A DNA stretch of 64,000 nucleotides from Sphingomonas vulcanisoli (GCF_011761305.1 NZ_JAAOZC010000001.1:620001-684000), one strand, 5' to 3'. Positions 26,753 to 36,072 are shown, counted from the first letter of the stretch. Numbers and translations are program-made. Notes: generated by a model not told the origin, from the letters alone.

Positions 26753-28834
26753 ATGGACTCCAAGGAAGACCCCGCGCGGCGCCCGCCAGATAGGGAAGTG
26801 CCCCCTGCCCTGTCCAGCGGCGGCGCGCGCTGGACGCGCGTGCTGGCCCCGGCTGTGGTGCTCGCCTCGGTCGCCGCCGCCGCCGCGACGCTGACGCTCC
26901 AGCAGCCGAGCCCTCCCGCTGCGGACGCCATGGCGCCTCCGCCCGCTGCCGCCGCCTTACCGTCCCCGGCGCTCAACGATCCGCTGTGGCCGGTGATCGG
27001 CGAATGGAACCGGCTGCGCCAGAGCGACGGCCTGCCCTTCTCGAACTACGCTACCTTCCTGATCGCGCATCGCGGCTGGCCGGGCGAGACCGCGATGCGC
27101 CGCGCTGCCGAGCGTACCCTGCGCCCCGACACCGATCCGCAAACCGCCGCCGCTTATTTCGCGCTCTATCCGCCGCTGACCTCGGGTGGGCGCGTGCGCT
27201 ATGCCGAAGCGCTGGCGGCGCTGGGCCGTACCGACGAGGCCAAGGCCGCGGCAGTCACGGCCTGGGCCGCAGGCGCGCTCTCCGCGGACGACGAGGGCCG
27301 CCTGACCGCCCGCTTCGCCACGGATTTCACGCTGGCCGATCAGGATCGGCGGATGGAGCGGCTGCTGTGGGATGGCGCGATCGGATCGGCGCAGCGCCAG
27401 CTCGCTTTGGTCTCGCCGGGACGGCGGCCGATCTATGCCGCGCGGCTCGGTTTCCAGACCAAGGCCCCCGATGCGCAAATCACCGCGGCCGCGGTCGGGC
27501 CAGGCGCGGACCGCGATCCGGGCTATGCGATCGATCGTGCCAACTGGCTGCGCAACACCGCGCAAAGCGACGCCGCACGGGCTTACCTTGCCGGCCTCGG
27601 CAGCTTCGACGCGCCGCCGCTCGATGCCAAGATTTTCCTGCAGAACCTCCTCACCATAGCGAGCGGCGCGGCGCATGATGGCCAATCGCAGCTCGCTTAT
27701 CAGATCGCCCTACTGGCCGACGCCGCTTATCCGGCGGGCGCCTCCGTTCGGGATCAGCCTTTGGCCTCGCGCGATCCTTACACCAGCCTGGTCTGGCTCG
27801 GCGGTCAGGTCGCGCTCAAGAAGCTCGCCCGGCCCAAGGACGCCGAGGCGATGTTCGCGCGCTACACCGCCGCTTCGGCTTCGCCGGGAAGCCAGGCGAA
27901 GGGGGAGTATTGGGCAGGCCGCGCCGCCCAGGCCGCAGGCAACGCGCCGGGATCGCAGGCGCATTTCGCCACCGCCGCGCGCCAGATCGATCAGTTCTAC
28001 GGTCAGCTCGCCACCGAGCGGCTGGGCCAGACAATCGCGGTGCCGCCCCCACCCCCGCCTGTCGTCATCGCCGACGATGCCCGCACGGCCTTTGCCAATC
28101 GTGAGGTGGTGCGCGCCGCCAAATTGCTCGGCGCGCAGGGCCGCTGGCTCGATCAGACCCAGTTCGTCCGCCAGATCGCGAGCGACGCCAAGAGCGACAG
28201 TGACCATGTCTTGGCCGACGAGCTTGCGCTGAGCCTCGGCCGCCCCGATCTCGCGGTCATCGTCTCGCGCAACGCACGTACGTCCGGGGCGCGCGATCCG
28301 ATCCGCAGCGGTTTCCCGACGATCGCGGTGCCGCCGGCCTGGATCACGCACTGGACGATGATTCATGCCCTCTCCCGTCAGGAAAGCCAGTTCGATCGCG
28401 CGGCGCTGAGCGGTGCCGGTGCGCGCGGCCTGATGCAGCTGATGCCCGCCACGGCGCGCGAGCAGGCGGGCAAGCTCGGCCTGCCCTGGGATCCGGCGCG
28501 GCTGACGCAGGATCCCGGCTACAATGTGATGATCGGCGCCTCCTTCTTCGATCGAATGATGAGCTATTATTCCGGCAGCTATGTGCTGGCGGTGGCGAGC
28601 TACAATGCCGGACCGGGTAATGTGAACCGCTTCATCCGCGATAATGGCGATCCCAGGCTCCCGGGGGTGGACGTGGTCGATTGGATCGAGGCGATCCCGC
28701 TTTCCGAGACCCGCACCTATGTCCAGAAGGTGCTGGAGAATGCGGTGATCTACGATCTGTTCAATCCGGCGCGCGCCAAGACGCCGGAGCGGAACCGATT
28801 GAGCCATTATCTCGGCAAGCAAAGCGCGGGTTGA
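26753..28834 (+). CDS. Soluble lytic murein transglycosylase (GH23)
   Basis: The 693-residue protein has an N-terminal membrane or signal segment after a short cytoplasmic tail (VLAPAVVLASVAAAAATLTL) and a large alpha-helical superhelix region (residues about 75-500). The C-terminal Slt domain has the catalytic Glu E544 in LSRQESQFDRAALSGAGARG, then GLMQLMPATA, VASYNAGPGNV and an IPLSETRTYVQKVL end. It cleaves peptidoglycan glycan strands to 1,6-anhydro products in the periplasm. The N-terminal region is Ala/Pro-rich, as is usual in this genus. Confidence 0.92.
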   Translation: MDSKEDPARRPPDREVPPALSSGGARWTRVLAPAVVLASVAAAAATLTLQQPSPPAADAMAPPPAAAALPSPALNDPLWPVIGEWNRLRQSDGLPFSNYATFLIAHRGWPGETAMRRAAERTLRPDTDPQTAAAYFALYPPLTSGGRVRYAEALAALGRTDEAKAAAVTAWAAGALSADDEGRLTARFATDFTLADQDRRMERLLWDGAIGSAQRQLALVSPGRRPIYAARLGFQTKAPDAQITAAAVGPGADRDPGYAIDRANWLRNTAQSDAARAYLAGLGSFDAPPLDAKIFLQNLLTIASGAAHDGQSQLAYQIALLADAAYPAGASVRDQPLASRDPYTSLVWLGGQVALKKLARPKDAEAMFARYTAASASPGSQAKGEYWAGRAAQAAGNAPGSQAHFATAARQIDQFYGQLATERLGQTIAVPPPPPPVVIADDARTAFANREVVRAAKLLGAQGRWLDQTQFVRQIASDAKSDSDHVLADELALSLGRPDLAVIVSRNARTSGARDPIRSGFPTIAVPPAWITHWTMIHALSRQESQFDRAALSGAGARGLMQLMPATAREQAGKLGLPWDPARLTQDPGYNVMIGASFFDRMMSYYSGSYVLAVASYNAGPGNVNRFIRDNGDPRLPGVDVVDWIEAIPLSETRTYVQKVLENAVIYDLFNPARAKTPERNRLSHYLGKQSAG

Positions 28835-28845
28835 TCTCACAAGCC

Positions 28846-28931
28846 GTCACCCCGGCCTTGTGCCGGGGTCCACGCCTCAGTCCCTCGTGGCGCCTGAGGA
28901 TGGGTGGACCCCGGAACAAGTCCGGGGTGAC
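28846..28931. repeat. Intergenic inverted repeat, CCCCGG-TTGT-CCGGGG family
   Basis: The arms GTCACCCCGGCCTTG (28846) and its near-complement CAAGTCCGGGGTGAC (28917-28931) enclose a loop with GGGGTCCACGCC and GGGTGGACCCCGG, which also pair. This is the widespread proteobacterial repeat type with GTCACCCCGG ends. It lies between the transglycosylase gene and a DUF4174 gene and could act as a bidirectional terminator. Confidence 0.8.
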
Positions 28932-28945
28932 GAGGTTGGCATAGA

Positions 28946-29386
28946 ATGCGCCTCCTCCCCCTCATCGCCCTGATCGCCACCCCCGCAATGGCGGGCGAGG
29001 TCGATATCCACTCCGTTTCCGGGATGCAGGACCATTACCGCGTCCTCCTCGCCTTCGCGCCGCATCTCAACGATCCCCGCCTTCACGCCCAAAGCGGCGA
29101 GATGGCCAAGTTCGGTCCGGGCGCAGCGGAGCGCGATCTGCTGTTCGTGCAGGTGGCGGACGACAAGGTGCTCGGCGCGCACGACAAGGCCGCCAAGCTC
29201 CGCGCCAAATATCATGTCGGCCCGAACGACTATCGCGCCTTCCTGATCGGCAAGGACGGCAATGCCGCGATGGAGGCCAACGGCCCGATACCTGCCGCAA
29301 GGCTGCAGGCGGCAATCGACGCGATGCCGATGCGCAAAGCCGAAATGGCGCGGGCGCACGCAGGGCTGGGTAAGCCCAAACCCTAA
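28946..29386 (+). CDS. DUF4174 domain-containing secreted protein
   Basis: The 146-residue protein has a short signal peptide (MRLLPLIALIATPAMA, cut before GEVDI) and a thioredoxin-like-fold domain of the DUF4174 type: YRVLLAFAPHLNDPRLHAQ, AAERDLLFVQVADD and YRAFLIGKDGNAAM. It has no CxxC motif, so it is not a redox thioredoxin. Function is unknown. Confidence 0.8.
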   Translation: MRLLPLIALIATPAMAGEVDIHSVSGMQDHYRVLLAFAPHLNDPRLHAQSGEMAKFGPGAAERDLLFVQVADDKVLGAHDKAAKLRAKYHVGPNDYRAFLIGKDGNAAMEANGPIPAARLQAAIDAMPMRKAEMARAHAGLGKPKP

Positions 29387-29428
29387 GCGGGGTGACGATG
29401 CGGCGATGTGCCGCTAGGCTCGCGCGCA

Positions 29429-31408
29429 ATGGCCGACGATCTCTTCGCATCCGCTTCCAAAACAACCGGTGACTATGACGCCTCCTCGATCGAGGTGCTT
29501 GAGGGGCTGGAGCCCGTGCGCCGCCGTCCCGGCATGTACATCGGCGGCATCGACGAGCGCGCCTTCCACCATCTCGCCGCCGAAGTACTCGACAATGCGA
29601 TGGACGAGGCGGTGGCGGGCCATGCGACGCGGATCGAGGTGACGCTGGGCCAAGGCAATCGCCTGACGATCACCGACAATGGCCGCGGCATCCCGATCGA
29701 CGAGCATCCCCGCTATCCCGGCAAATCGGCGCTGGAGGTCATCCTGACCACGCTGCATTCCGGCGGCAAATTTTCGAACAAGGCCTATGCCACCAGCGGC
29801 GGCCTCCACGGCGTCGGCATCAGCGTGGTGAACGCACTCTCGACCGATACGGTCATCGAGGTGGCGCGCGATCGCCAGCTCTATCGCCAGACCTTCGCCA
29901 AAGGCCTCGCCACCTCCGCCCTGCAGCAGATCGGCGCGGCGCCCAACCGGCGCGGCACCAGCGTCGCCTTCACGCCGGACACCGAAATCTTCGGCGAGGC
30001 GATGCGCTTCAAGCCAACGCGGCTCTATCGCCTCGCCCGCTCCAAGGCCTATCTCTACGCGGGCGTCGAGATCCGCTGGCATTGCGATCCCGAGCTGATC
30101 GGTGACGACACCCCCGCCGAGGCCGTGTTCCAGTTCCCCGGCGGCCTTTCCGATCACCTCAAGGAGCAGCTCGGCGAGCGGGCCTGTGCCACCGCCGAAC
30201 CGTTCGCGGGGCGGCAGGATTTTCCCGATGGGCAGGGCTCGGTCGAATGGGCGGTGGCGTGGCCGCTGCATTCGGACGGCAGCTATTCCTATTATTGCAA
30301 CACCATCCCGACCCCCGACGGCGGCACCCACGAGCAGGGTCTGCGCGCGGCGTTGGTGAAAGCGATCCGCGGGTTTGGCGAACTGGTCGGCAACAAGAAG
30401 GCCAAGGATATCGCGCCGGAGGACGTCACCACCGAGATCGAGCTGATGCTCTCGGTGTTCGTCCGCGATCCGCAGTTCCAGAGCCAGACCAAGGACCGCC
30501 TCACGTCACCCGAGGCGGCGCGGCTGGTCGAAAATGGCGTGCGTGACCATTTCGATCATTTCCTTTCGGACAATATGGAGCGCGGCAAGGCGCTGCTCGG
30601 CTTCGTCATGGATCGCATGGACGATCGCCTGCGCCGCAAGGCCGAACGCGAGGTCAAGCGCAAGACGGCGACCTCCGGCCGCAAGGTCCGCCTCCCCGGC
30701 AAGCTCACAGATTGTGCCAACGATAGCCCAGAAGGCACCGAATTATTTATCGTCGAGGGCGATAGCGCGGGCGGATCGGCCAAGCAGGCGCGCGATCGCA
30801 AGACGCAGGCGATCCTGCCGATCCGCGGCAAGATCCTCAACGTCGCCTCGGCCAACGCGCAAAAGATCAGCGCCAATCAGGAGATCGCAGATCTCGGCCT
30901 CGCACTCGGGTGCGGCCTGCGCGACCGATGCGATGCGGCAGCGCTGCGCTACGAGCGGATCGTGATCATGACCGATGCCGACGTCGACGGCGCCCATATC
31001 GCCACGCTGTTGATGACCTTCTTCTTTCAGGAAATGGCGGCGATCGTCCGCGACGGCCGCATCTTCCTCGCTCAACCGCCGCTCTATCGCCTGACTGCGG
31101 GTGGCAAGAGCCTCTACGCCAAGGATGAAGAGGCCCGCGCCGCGATCGAGGCAGGTCCATTCAAGGGCAAGAAAGTCGAGGTCTCGCGCTTCAAGGGTCT
31201 CGGTGAGATGAACCCGCAGCAGCTCCGCGAAACCACCATGGACCCCAAGACCCGCACCCTACTTCGCATCACCCTACCGCAGGAATATGAGGAGCGCGCG
31301 GTCACCCGCGATCTGGTCGAGCGGCTGATGGGCAAGAACCCGGAGCATCGCTTTGCTTTCATCCAGGCCAACGCGAGCGCGGTGGAAGAAGATGCGATCG
31401 ATGCGTGA
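29429..31408 (+). CDS. parE: DNA topoisomerase IV subunit B
   Basis: The 659-residue ATPase subunit of topoisomerase IV decatenates daughter chromosomes together with ParC. GHKL motifs seen: EVLDNAMDEAVAGHA, TDNGRGIPIDEHP and SGGLHGVGISVVNAL. The Toprim domain has ELFIVEGDSAGGSAKQARDR and IMTDADVDGAHI, and the C-terminal segment FKGLGEMNPQQLRETTM is present. The ATG at 29429 (MADDLFASASK) is preferred over an ATG seven codons upstream. Features fit ParE rather than GyrB, including the lack of the GyrB insert. Confidence 0.95.
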   Translation: MADDLFASASKTTGDYDASSIEVLEGLEPVRRRPGMYIGGIDERAFHHLAAEVLDNAMDEAVAGHATRIEVTLGQGNRLTITDNGRGIPIDEHPRYPGKSALEVILTTLHSGGKFSNKAYATSGGLHGVGISVVNALSTDTVIEVARDRQLYRQTFAKGLATSALQQIGAAPNRRGTSVAFTPDTEIFGEAMRFKPTRLYRLARSKAYLYAGVEIRWHCDPELIGDDTPAEAVFQFPGGLSDHLKEQLGERACATAEPFAGRQDFPDGQGSVEWAVAWPLHSDGSYSYYCNTIPTPDGGTHEQGLRAALVKAIRGFGELVGNKKAKDIAPEDVTTEIELMLSVFVRDPQFQSQTKDRLTSPEAARLVENGVRDHFDHFLSDNMERGKALLGFVMDRMDDRLRRKAEREVKRKTATSGRKVRLPGKLTDCANDSPEGTELFIVEGDSAGGSAKQARDRKTQAILPIRGKILNVASANAQKISANQEIADLGLALGCGLRDRCDAAALRYERIVIMTDADVDGAHIATLLMTFFFQEMAAIVRDGRIFLAQPPLYRLTAGGKSLYAKDEEARAAIEAGPFKGKKVEVSRFKGLGEMNPQQLRETTMDPKTRTLLRITLPQEYEERAVTRDLVERLMGKNPEHRFAFIQANASAVEEDAIDA

Positions 31409-31440
31409 TATTTGGCGCTCAGCTACCCGCTACCGTTTGC

Positions 31441-31513
31441 CCTGAGCTTGTCGAAGGGCTGCTCTTTCTCGCAAACCCCAGATCAAGAAGTACGGTGCTT
31501 CGACAAGCTCAGC
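31441..31513. repeat. Intergenic inverted repeat, GAGCTTGTCGAAGG family
   Basis: CCTGAGCTTGTCGAAG (31441-31456) is repeated in inverted form as CTTCGACAAGCTCAGC (31498-31513), about 41 bases apart. This sequence family is very common between genes in Sphingomonads and other Proteobacteria. It lies between convergent parE and the LysR gene. Confidence 0.8.
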
Positions 31514-31554
31514 ATCCACGGATATTTGATGGGCAGCGAAAGAAGAGGGGGGAA

Positions 31555-32340
31555 TTACGCCGTCAGCGCCGCCACGAGCGCCTTGACCTTCTTCTGCCGC
31601 CATTGTGGCACGGGCGCGATCAACCAGTAGCCGCGTTCGGCTTCGATATTCCCGAAACTGGTCAAGCGCCCTGCTTCGATTTCCGCTTCGGCGACCAGCG
31701 CGGGGACGATCGCGCGGCCGAAACCCGCTGCCGCGGCATCCAGCGCTAAGCCCGCGTCGCCCACAGATAATACTACCGGCAGGCTGGGACTCGGCGCGCC
31801 GGGCCAGGTGATCGCGGCTTCGGGGGAATCGGGGAGCCCAACCAGCACATGACGGAAATCGCCGAGCGCCACGCCCTCGTTGCTGCCCTTCGAGGCTCCG
31901 AAGCAGACCGCAAGATCGAGATTAGCCTCGGTGAAATCGAGCGGCACGTCTGCCGGGATGATCGTGAAACTGAGTTCGGGATCGCTTTTGCCATAAGCCG
32001 CCAGCCTTGGGCCCAGCCATTTGGCGGTGATCCCGCGCGGGGCGGCGATGGTCAGCGTCTTGCTGCTCTGCCCCGCCTGCATCGCGCGCACCGCTTCCTC
32101 GAACTCTAGGAAGCCCTGGCGCAGCGCATCGAGCCCGCGCTCGCCCTCGGGCGTCAGCTCCAGCCCCTTGGCGGTGCGGCGGAACAGGACGACGCCGAGC
32201 GTATCCTCCAGCGCGCGGATCTGCTGGCCGACGGCGGCAGGGGTCACCGCCAGCTCATCGGCGGCGCGGGTGAAGCTCAGGTGGCGCGCGGCGGCGTCCA
32301 GCACGCGCAGGCCGTTGAGCGGCAGCAGCGTGCGCTTCAT
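31555..32340 (-). CDS. LysR-family transcriptional regulator, GcvA-like
   Basis: The 261-residue protein has the N-terminal winged helix LPLNGLRVLDAAARHLSFTR followed by AADELAVTPAAVGQQIRALE (residues about 6-46), closely matching the GcvA/AmpR branch. A LysR substrate-binding domain follows (LTIAAPRGITAKWLGPRLAA; LDLAVCFGASKG). It is about 40 residues shorter than usual LysR proteins, mainly in the effector domain. It overlaps apaG by four bases (ATGA), so it is in one unit with apaG and metZ; it may regulate these or genes elsewhere. Confidence 0.88.
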   Translation of the reverse strand: MKRTLLPLNGLRVLDAAARHLSFTRAADELAVTPAAVGQQIRALEDTLGVVLFRRTAKGLELTPEGERGLDALRQGFLEFEEAVRAMQAGQSSKTLTIAAPRGITAKWLGPRLAAYGKSDPELSFTIIPADVPLDFTEANLDLAVCFGASKGSNEGVALGDFRHVLVGLPDSPEAAITWPGAPSPSLPVVLSVGDAGLALDAAAAGFGRAIVPALVAEAEIEAGRLTSFGNIEAERGYWLIAPVPQWRQKKVKALVAALTA

Positions 32341-32750
32341 TGCAAAGTCTCGGCCGAGCTCAGCGGGAAATGCGGGATCGCGACCTCCAGCATGCCGCCG
32401 CCGCTTCCCGCCATCTGATAGGCGCCCTCCATCGTGCCACTCGGTGTCTCCAGCGGACAGCCGGAAACATAATCATAGGCTTCGCCCGGCGCGATCACCG
32501 GCTGCTCGCCGATCACGCCCTCGCCTTCGACGCGCTGGCGGTTGCCGTGCGCGTCGGTGATGATCCAGCGCCGCGTCATCAGCTGAACGGGCGCGGTGCC
32601 CTGATTTTCGATGCGGATATGGTAAGCCCAGAACCAGCGGCCCTGCCGGGGATCGGACTGATCCTCCAGATAGGACACCGAAACGCGCACGACGATGCCC
32701 TGCGTCACCGCCTTGTAGGGGAAGAAAATATCGAGCGCGCCCGAGGCCAT
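32337..32750 (-). CDS. apaG: ApaG protein
   Basis: The 137-residue single-domain protein has an Ig-like ApaG fold: GIVVRVSVSYLEDQS, RWFWAYHIRIENQG, VQLMTRRWIITDAHG and the segment SGCPLETPSGTMEGAYQM. ApaG domains are linked to magnesium/cobalt resistance in Salmonella (CorD) and occur in F-box proteins; the biochemical role is unsettled. The ATG shares a base with the metZ stop (TGATG) and its stop overlaps the LysR start. Confidence 0.93.
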   Translation of the reverse strand: MASGALDIFFPYKAVTQGIVVRVSVSYLEDQSDPRQGRWFWAYHIRIENQGTAPVQLMTRRWIITDAHGNRQRVEGEGVIGEQPVIAPGEAYDYVSGCPLETPSGTMEGAYQMAGSGGGMLEVAIPHFPLSSAETLQ

Positions 32751-33958
32751 CAGAGCCCGGCCCTGGTTAGCGCTTGATCGAGATCGTCGATCACGTCCTG
32801 CGGATCGTCGAGGCCCACGTTGAGCCGCAGCATTCCCTCGACCACGCCCATGCTCTCGCGCGTCTCGGGCGAAAGGCCCGCGTGGGTGGTGGAGGCGGGA
32901 TGCGTCATCAGCGAGCGCGAATCGCCGATGTTGTTGGAGATGTCGACAAGTTCCAGCGCATCGAGCAGGGCATGCGCCTGCGCGCGGCCGCCGTCGACGA
33001 TCATCGCCATGATCGTGCCGCCCGCCTTCATCTGCTTTTGCGCCAGAGCAAATTGCGGATGACTCGGCAGGCCGGGATAGAGCAAGGTCGGCACACGGCT
33101 TTCCAGGAAACGCGCGACCGCGAGCGCATTCTCGCTCTGGCGCATGATGCGCAGCTCCAGCGTCTCCAGCCCCTTCAGCACGACCCAGGCGTTGAACGGC
33201 GCCAGCGTCGGCCCGGTGTTGCGCGTGAAGGAAAGAAGCGTGTTCTCGATGAACTGCTCGGTGCCGCAAACCGCGCCTGCCAGGACACGGCCTTGCCCGT
33301 CCATCATCTTGGTCGCCGAATACGCCACGACATCGGCACCATATTCCAGCGGCCGCTGGAGGAGCGGGGTGGCGAAGGCGTTATCGACAACGCTGGTGAT
33401 GCCGTGCTTCCGGGCGATGTCGCACACCGCCTCCAGATCGACCAGCTCCATCGTGGGATTGGCGGGGGTCTCGAAGAAGAAAACCTTGGTGTTGGGGCGG
33501 ACCGCGTCCACCCAGGCCTGGTTATCGGTGCCATCGACGATCGTCGTCTCGATCCCGAACTTGGGCAGCAGCGTATCGGTCAGCCAGCGGCACGATCCGA
33601 ACGCCGCGCGTCCACCGACGAGATGATCGCCCTGCTGCAATTGGCACAGCAACGCCGCCGTCATCGCCGCCATGCCGGTCGCCATCGCGCGGCAGGCTTC
33701 GGCGCCCTCCATCAGCGCGATCCGCTCTTCCAGCATCTGCACGGTGGGGTTCTGGAGCCGTGAATAGGTCATGCCCTCGGCCTCGCCCGCAAAGCGCGCG
33801 GCGACTTCGGCGGCATTATCGTAGCTGTAGCCCGAAGTGATAAAGAGCGCCTCGCTCGTCTCGCCCCACTCGGAACGCGCGGTGCCGCCGCGCACGGCGA
33901 GCGTAGCCGGGCGCCAGTGCTGCGTGATCGATCGATCCTGTCCGGCCTTGCGCTTCAT
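32750..33958 (-). CDS. metZ: O-succinylhomoserine sulfhydrylase
   Basis: The 402-residue PLP enzyme of the Cys/Met metabolism family makes homocysteine from O-succinylhomoserine and sulfide. Motifs: TSGYSYDNAAEVAARFAGE, YSRLQNPTVQMLEERIA, SVVDNAFATPLLQRPLEYG and the PLP lysine K217 in VAYSATKMMDGQG. The start at 33958 (MKRKAGQDRS) gives the usual length of about 400. It is the first gene of the metZ-apaG-LysR unit and divergent from the glutathione peroxidase gene. Confidence 0.92.
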   Translation of the reverse strand: MKRKAGQDRSITQHWRPATLAVRGGTARSEWGETSEALFITSGYSYDNAAEVAARFAGEAEGMTYSRLQNPTVQMLEERIALMEGAEACRAMATGMAAMTAALLCQLQQGDHLVGGRAAFGSCRWLTDTLLPKFGIETTIVDGTDNQAWVDAVRPNTKVFFFETPANPTMELVDLEAVCDIARKHGITSVVDNAFATPLLQRPLEYGADVVAYSATKMMDGQGRVLAGAVCGTEQFIENTLLSFTRNTGPTLAPFNAWVVLKGLETLELRIMRQSENALAVARFLESRVPTLLYPGLPSHPQFALAQKQMKAGGTIMAMIVDGGRAQAHALLDALELVDISNNIGDSRSLMTHPASTTHAGLSPETRESMGVVEGMLRLNVGLDDPQDVIDDLDQALTRAGL

Positions 33959-34019
33959 GCCGCTCCCTTGGATAGGACACGCGGCGCCGTCAATGGCGCG
34001 CCCGTGACGGAGACCATCG

Positions 34020-34568
34020 ATGACCGCGATCCAGGACGTGCCGCTCAAGACGATCAAGGGGCAGGACAGCAGCCTCGCCGATTATGCGGGGCAGGTGCTG
34101 CTGGTGGTCAATGTCGCCTCAAAATGCGGGCTGACGCCGCAATATGAAGGACTTGAGGCCCTCTATGCGAAATATAAGGATCAGGGCTTCGCGGTGCTGG
34201 GGTTCCCCGCCAACGATTTCGCGGGCCAGGAGCCGGACAGCAACGAGGATATCGCCACCTTCTGCACCACTAACTTCGGCGCGACTTTTCCGATGTTCGA
34301 GAAGAGCAGCATCGTCGGGCCGGACAAGCACCCGCTCTATCGCGAACTCACTGCGGCCATTCCGGCGGCGGCGGGCGATAGCGCGATGCGCGAGAAGCTT
34401 GCCGGCTACGGCATGACGCCCAACCCAGCGCCCGAAGTGCTGTGGAACTTCGAGAAGTTCTTGATCGGCCGCGATGGCGAGCCCGTGGCGCGTTTTGCTC
34501 CTGACACCGCCCCTGACGACGACAAGCTGGTGACGGCGATCGAGAAGGAATTGTTCGCCAGCGAGTGA
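34020..34568 (+). CDS. Glutathione peroxidase family protein
   Basis: The 182-residue protein has the peroxidatic Cys C36 in VNVASKCGLTPQYEGL (cysteine, not selenocysteine), the family segment VLGFPANDFAGQEPDSNEDI and the Trp motif VLWNFEKFLIGRDG. It reduces hydroperoxides and, in bacteria, usually uses thioredoxin. A 9-bp hairpin (34576-34605) follows the stop. Confidence 0.92.
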   Translation: MTAIQDVPLKTIKGQDSSLADYAGQVLLVVNVASKCGLTPQYEGLEALYAKYKDQGFAVLGFPANDFAGQEPDSNEDIATFCTTNFGATFPMFEKSSIVGPDKHPLYRELTAAIPAAAGDSAMREKLAGYGMTPNPAPEVLWNFEKFLIGRDGEPVARFAPDTAPDDDKLVTAIEKELFASE

Positions 34569-34575
34569 GGTCTCG

Positions 34576-34605
34576 CCGCTGGCCCGCTCCGCGGCTGGCC
34601 AGCGG
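34576..34605. terminator. Hairpin between convergent genes, likely bidirectional terminator
   Basis: A perfect 9-bp stem CCGCTGGCC / GGCCAGCGG with a 12-base loop lies between the glutathione peroxidase stop (34568) and the stop of the small minus-strand gene (34613). There is no T-run on either side, as is usual in GC-rich genomes. The role is inferred from position and shape. Confidence 0.5.
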
Positions 34606-34612
34606 ACGAGGA

Positions 34613-34789
34613 TCAGCGCTCCGGTGGCACGCCGCGCTGGATCTCGTCGATATTGCGCTCGCGCTGGTTTTCCATAGCATGGCGGTGCGACGGCTTGCGC
34701 AAGAAGCGTATTAAAAGAAAGATCGCTATCACCAGGGCGATACCGAGCGTGGCGAACACAAGGGTCGAAACTGCGGTCGAATTATGCAT
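34613..34789 (-). CDS. Small single-span membrane protein (58 residues)
   Basis: A 58-codon frame reads MHNSTAVSTLVFATLGIALV, continues through the hydrophobic IAIFLLIRFL, and ends in a basic and polar tail (RKPSHRHAMENQRERNIDEI then QRGVPPER). It has a GGAG six bases before the ATG, one membrane helix (about residues 8-29) and a positive-inside tail. It lies in an otherwise empty gap of about 320 bases. I do not recognise a family; the reading frame and RBS make it a credible gene. Confidence 0.65.
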   Translation of the reverse strand: MHNSTAVSTLVFATLGIALVIAIFLLIRFLRKPSHRHAMENQRERNIDEIQRGVPPER

Positions 34790-34886
34790 GGCCTATCTCC
34801 GGGTTCCTGCCTGAAAGAAGCCCGAGCAAATAGCGTTCCATCAAGGACTTAGCGCGATGTTGCGACAGGTGCGGAGGGCCCGGCGT

Positions 34887-35930
34887 TCAGAGTTGGCGTA
34901 GTACCGCCTCTCCCATTTCAGCGGTGCGCATCGTACCGCCAAGATCGGCCGTACGCGCACCGCCAGCCAAGGCCTTCGCCACCGCCGCCTCGATCCGATC
35001 CGCTTCCGCCGCCATGCCCAGCGAATAGCGCAGCATCATCGCGGCCGAGAGGATCGTCGCCAGCGGGTTGGCCTTGCCCTGGCCGGCGATATCGGGCGCC
35101 GAGCCGTGGATCGGTTCGTACAGGCCCTTGGCGTTCGCATCGAGGCTGGCCGAGGGCAGCAGGCCGATCGAGCCTACGCACATGCTCGCCTGATCGGAGA
35201 GGATGTCGCCGAACAGATTGCCGGTGACGACCACGTCGAACTGGCCCGGATTGCGCACCAGCTGCATCGCGGCATTATCGACGTACATGTGGCTGAGCTC
35301 GACATCGGGATAATCGGCCGAAAGCTCGATCACCACGTCGCGCCACAGCTGCGAGGTTTCGAGGACGTTGGCCTTGTCCACCGAGCAGAGCTTGCCGCGC
35401 CGCGCCCGCGCGGTTTCGAATCCGACGCGGGCGATGCGCGCCACCTCATCCTCATCGTAGGACATGATGTCATAGCCTTGGCGCCGGCCGGCATCGGTCT
35501 TCCGCATGCCCTTTTCGCCGAAATAGACGTCGCCATTAAGCTCACGGACGATCAGCAGATCGATCGCGCCCGCGATCTCCGGGCGCAGGGCGGATTCGTT
35601 GACCAGCTCCTTGAAGCCTTTCGCGGGGCGAAGGTTCGCGAACAGGCCGAGTTCGGCGCGCAGACCGAGGATCGCCTGCTCGGGCCGCAGTTTACGCTCC
35701 AGGCTGTCGCAATCGGGATCGCCGACCGCACCGAACAGGATCGCATCGGCGCGTCTGGCGATAGCGAGTGTCTCGGGCGGCAAGGGATGGCCCATCGCCT
35801 TGTAGGCCGCGCCACCGACCAAGGCCTCCTCATAGGTCAGCCGATCGCCGCACACCGCGTCGAGCACGCGCCGCGTCTCGGTGATGACTTCTAGGCCGAT
35901 CCCGTCGCCGGGCAGCAAGGCAATGAGCAT
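34887..35930 (-). CDS. leuB: 3-isopropylmalate dehydrogenase
   Basis: The 347-residue enzyme carries out the oxidative decarboxylation step of leucine synthesis. Family signatures: [17 protein letters not shown], substrate residues in [19 protein letters not shown] and [14 protein letters not shown], metal-binding segment [19 protein letters not shown] and NAD-site [17 protein letters not shown]. Length is slightly under the family average. A large palindromic repeat separates it from recO upstream on the same strand. Confidence 0.97.
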   Translation of the reverse strand: MLIALLPGDGIGLEVITETRRVLDAVCGDRLTYEEALVGGAAYKAMGHPLPPETLAIARRADAILFGAVGDPDCDSLERKLRPEQAILGLRAELGLFANLRPAKGFKELVNESALRPEIAGAIDLLIVRELNGDVYFGEKGMRKTDAGRRQGYDIMSYDEDEVARIARVGFETARARRGKLCSVDKANVLETSQLWRDVVIELSADYPDVELSHMYVDNAAMQLVRNPGQFDVVVTGNLFGDILSDQASMCVGSIGLLPSASLDANAKGLYEPIHGSAPDIAGQGKANPLATILSAAMMLRYSLGMAAEADRIEAAVAKALAGGARTADLGGTMRTAEMGEAVLRQL

Positions 35931-35941
35931 TGTTTTTCCTC

Positions 35942-36072
35942 GATCCTCCCCGGAACGGGGAGGGGGGCCGACGCGAAGCGGCGGTGGAGGGGGCTCTCCG
36001 CATGGCGATTCGCTGGTGGAGAGCCCCCTCCACCAGCCTTCGGCTGGTCCCCCTCCCCGTTCCGGGGAGGAT
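35942..36072. repeat. GC-rich palindromic intergenic repeat, CCTCCCC-arm family
   Basis: The outer arms GATCCTCCCCGGAACGGGGA and TCCCCGTTCCGGGGAGGAT are inverted copies. A second inner pair, GGTGGAGGGGGCTCTCC (35981 onward) and GGAGAGCCCCCTCCACC, makes a second stem, each arm also holding a small hairpin. The whole element of about 131 bases can fold into a nearly perfect branched structure. It lies between recO and leuB, both on the minus strand, so it would be transcribed if the genes are co-expressed. Confidence 0.85.
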
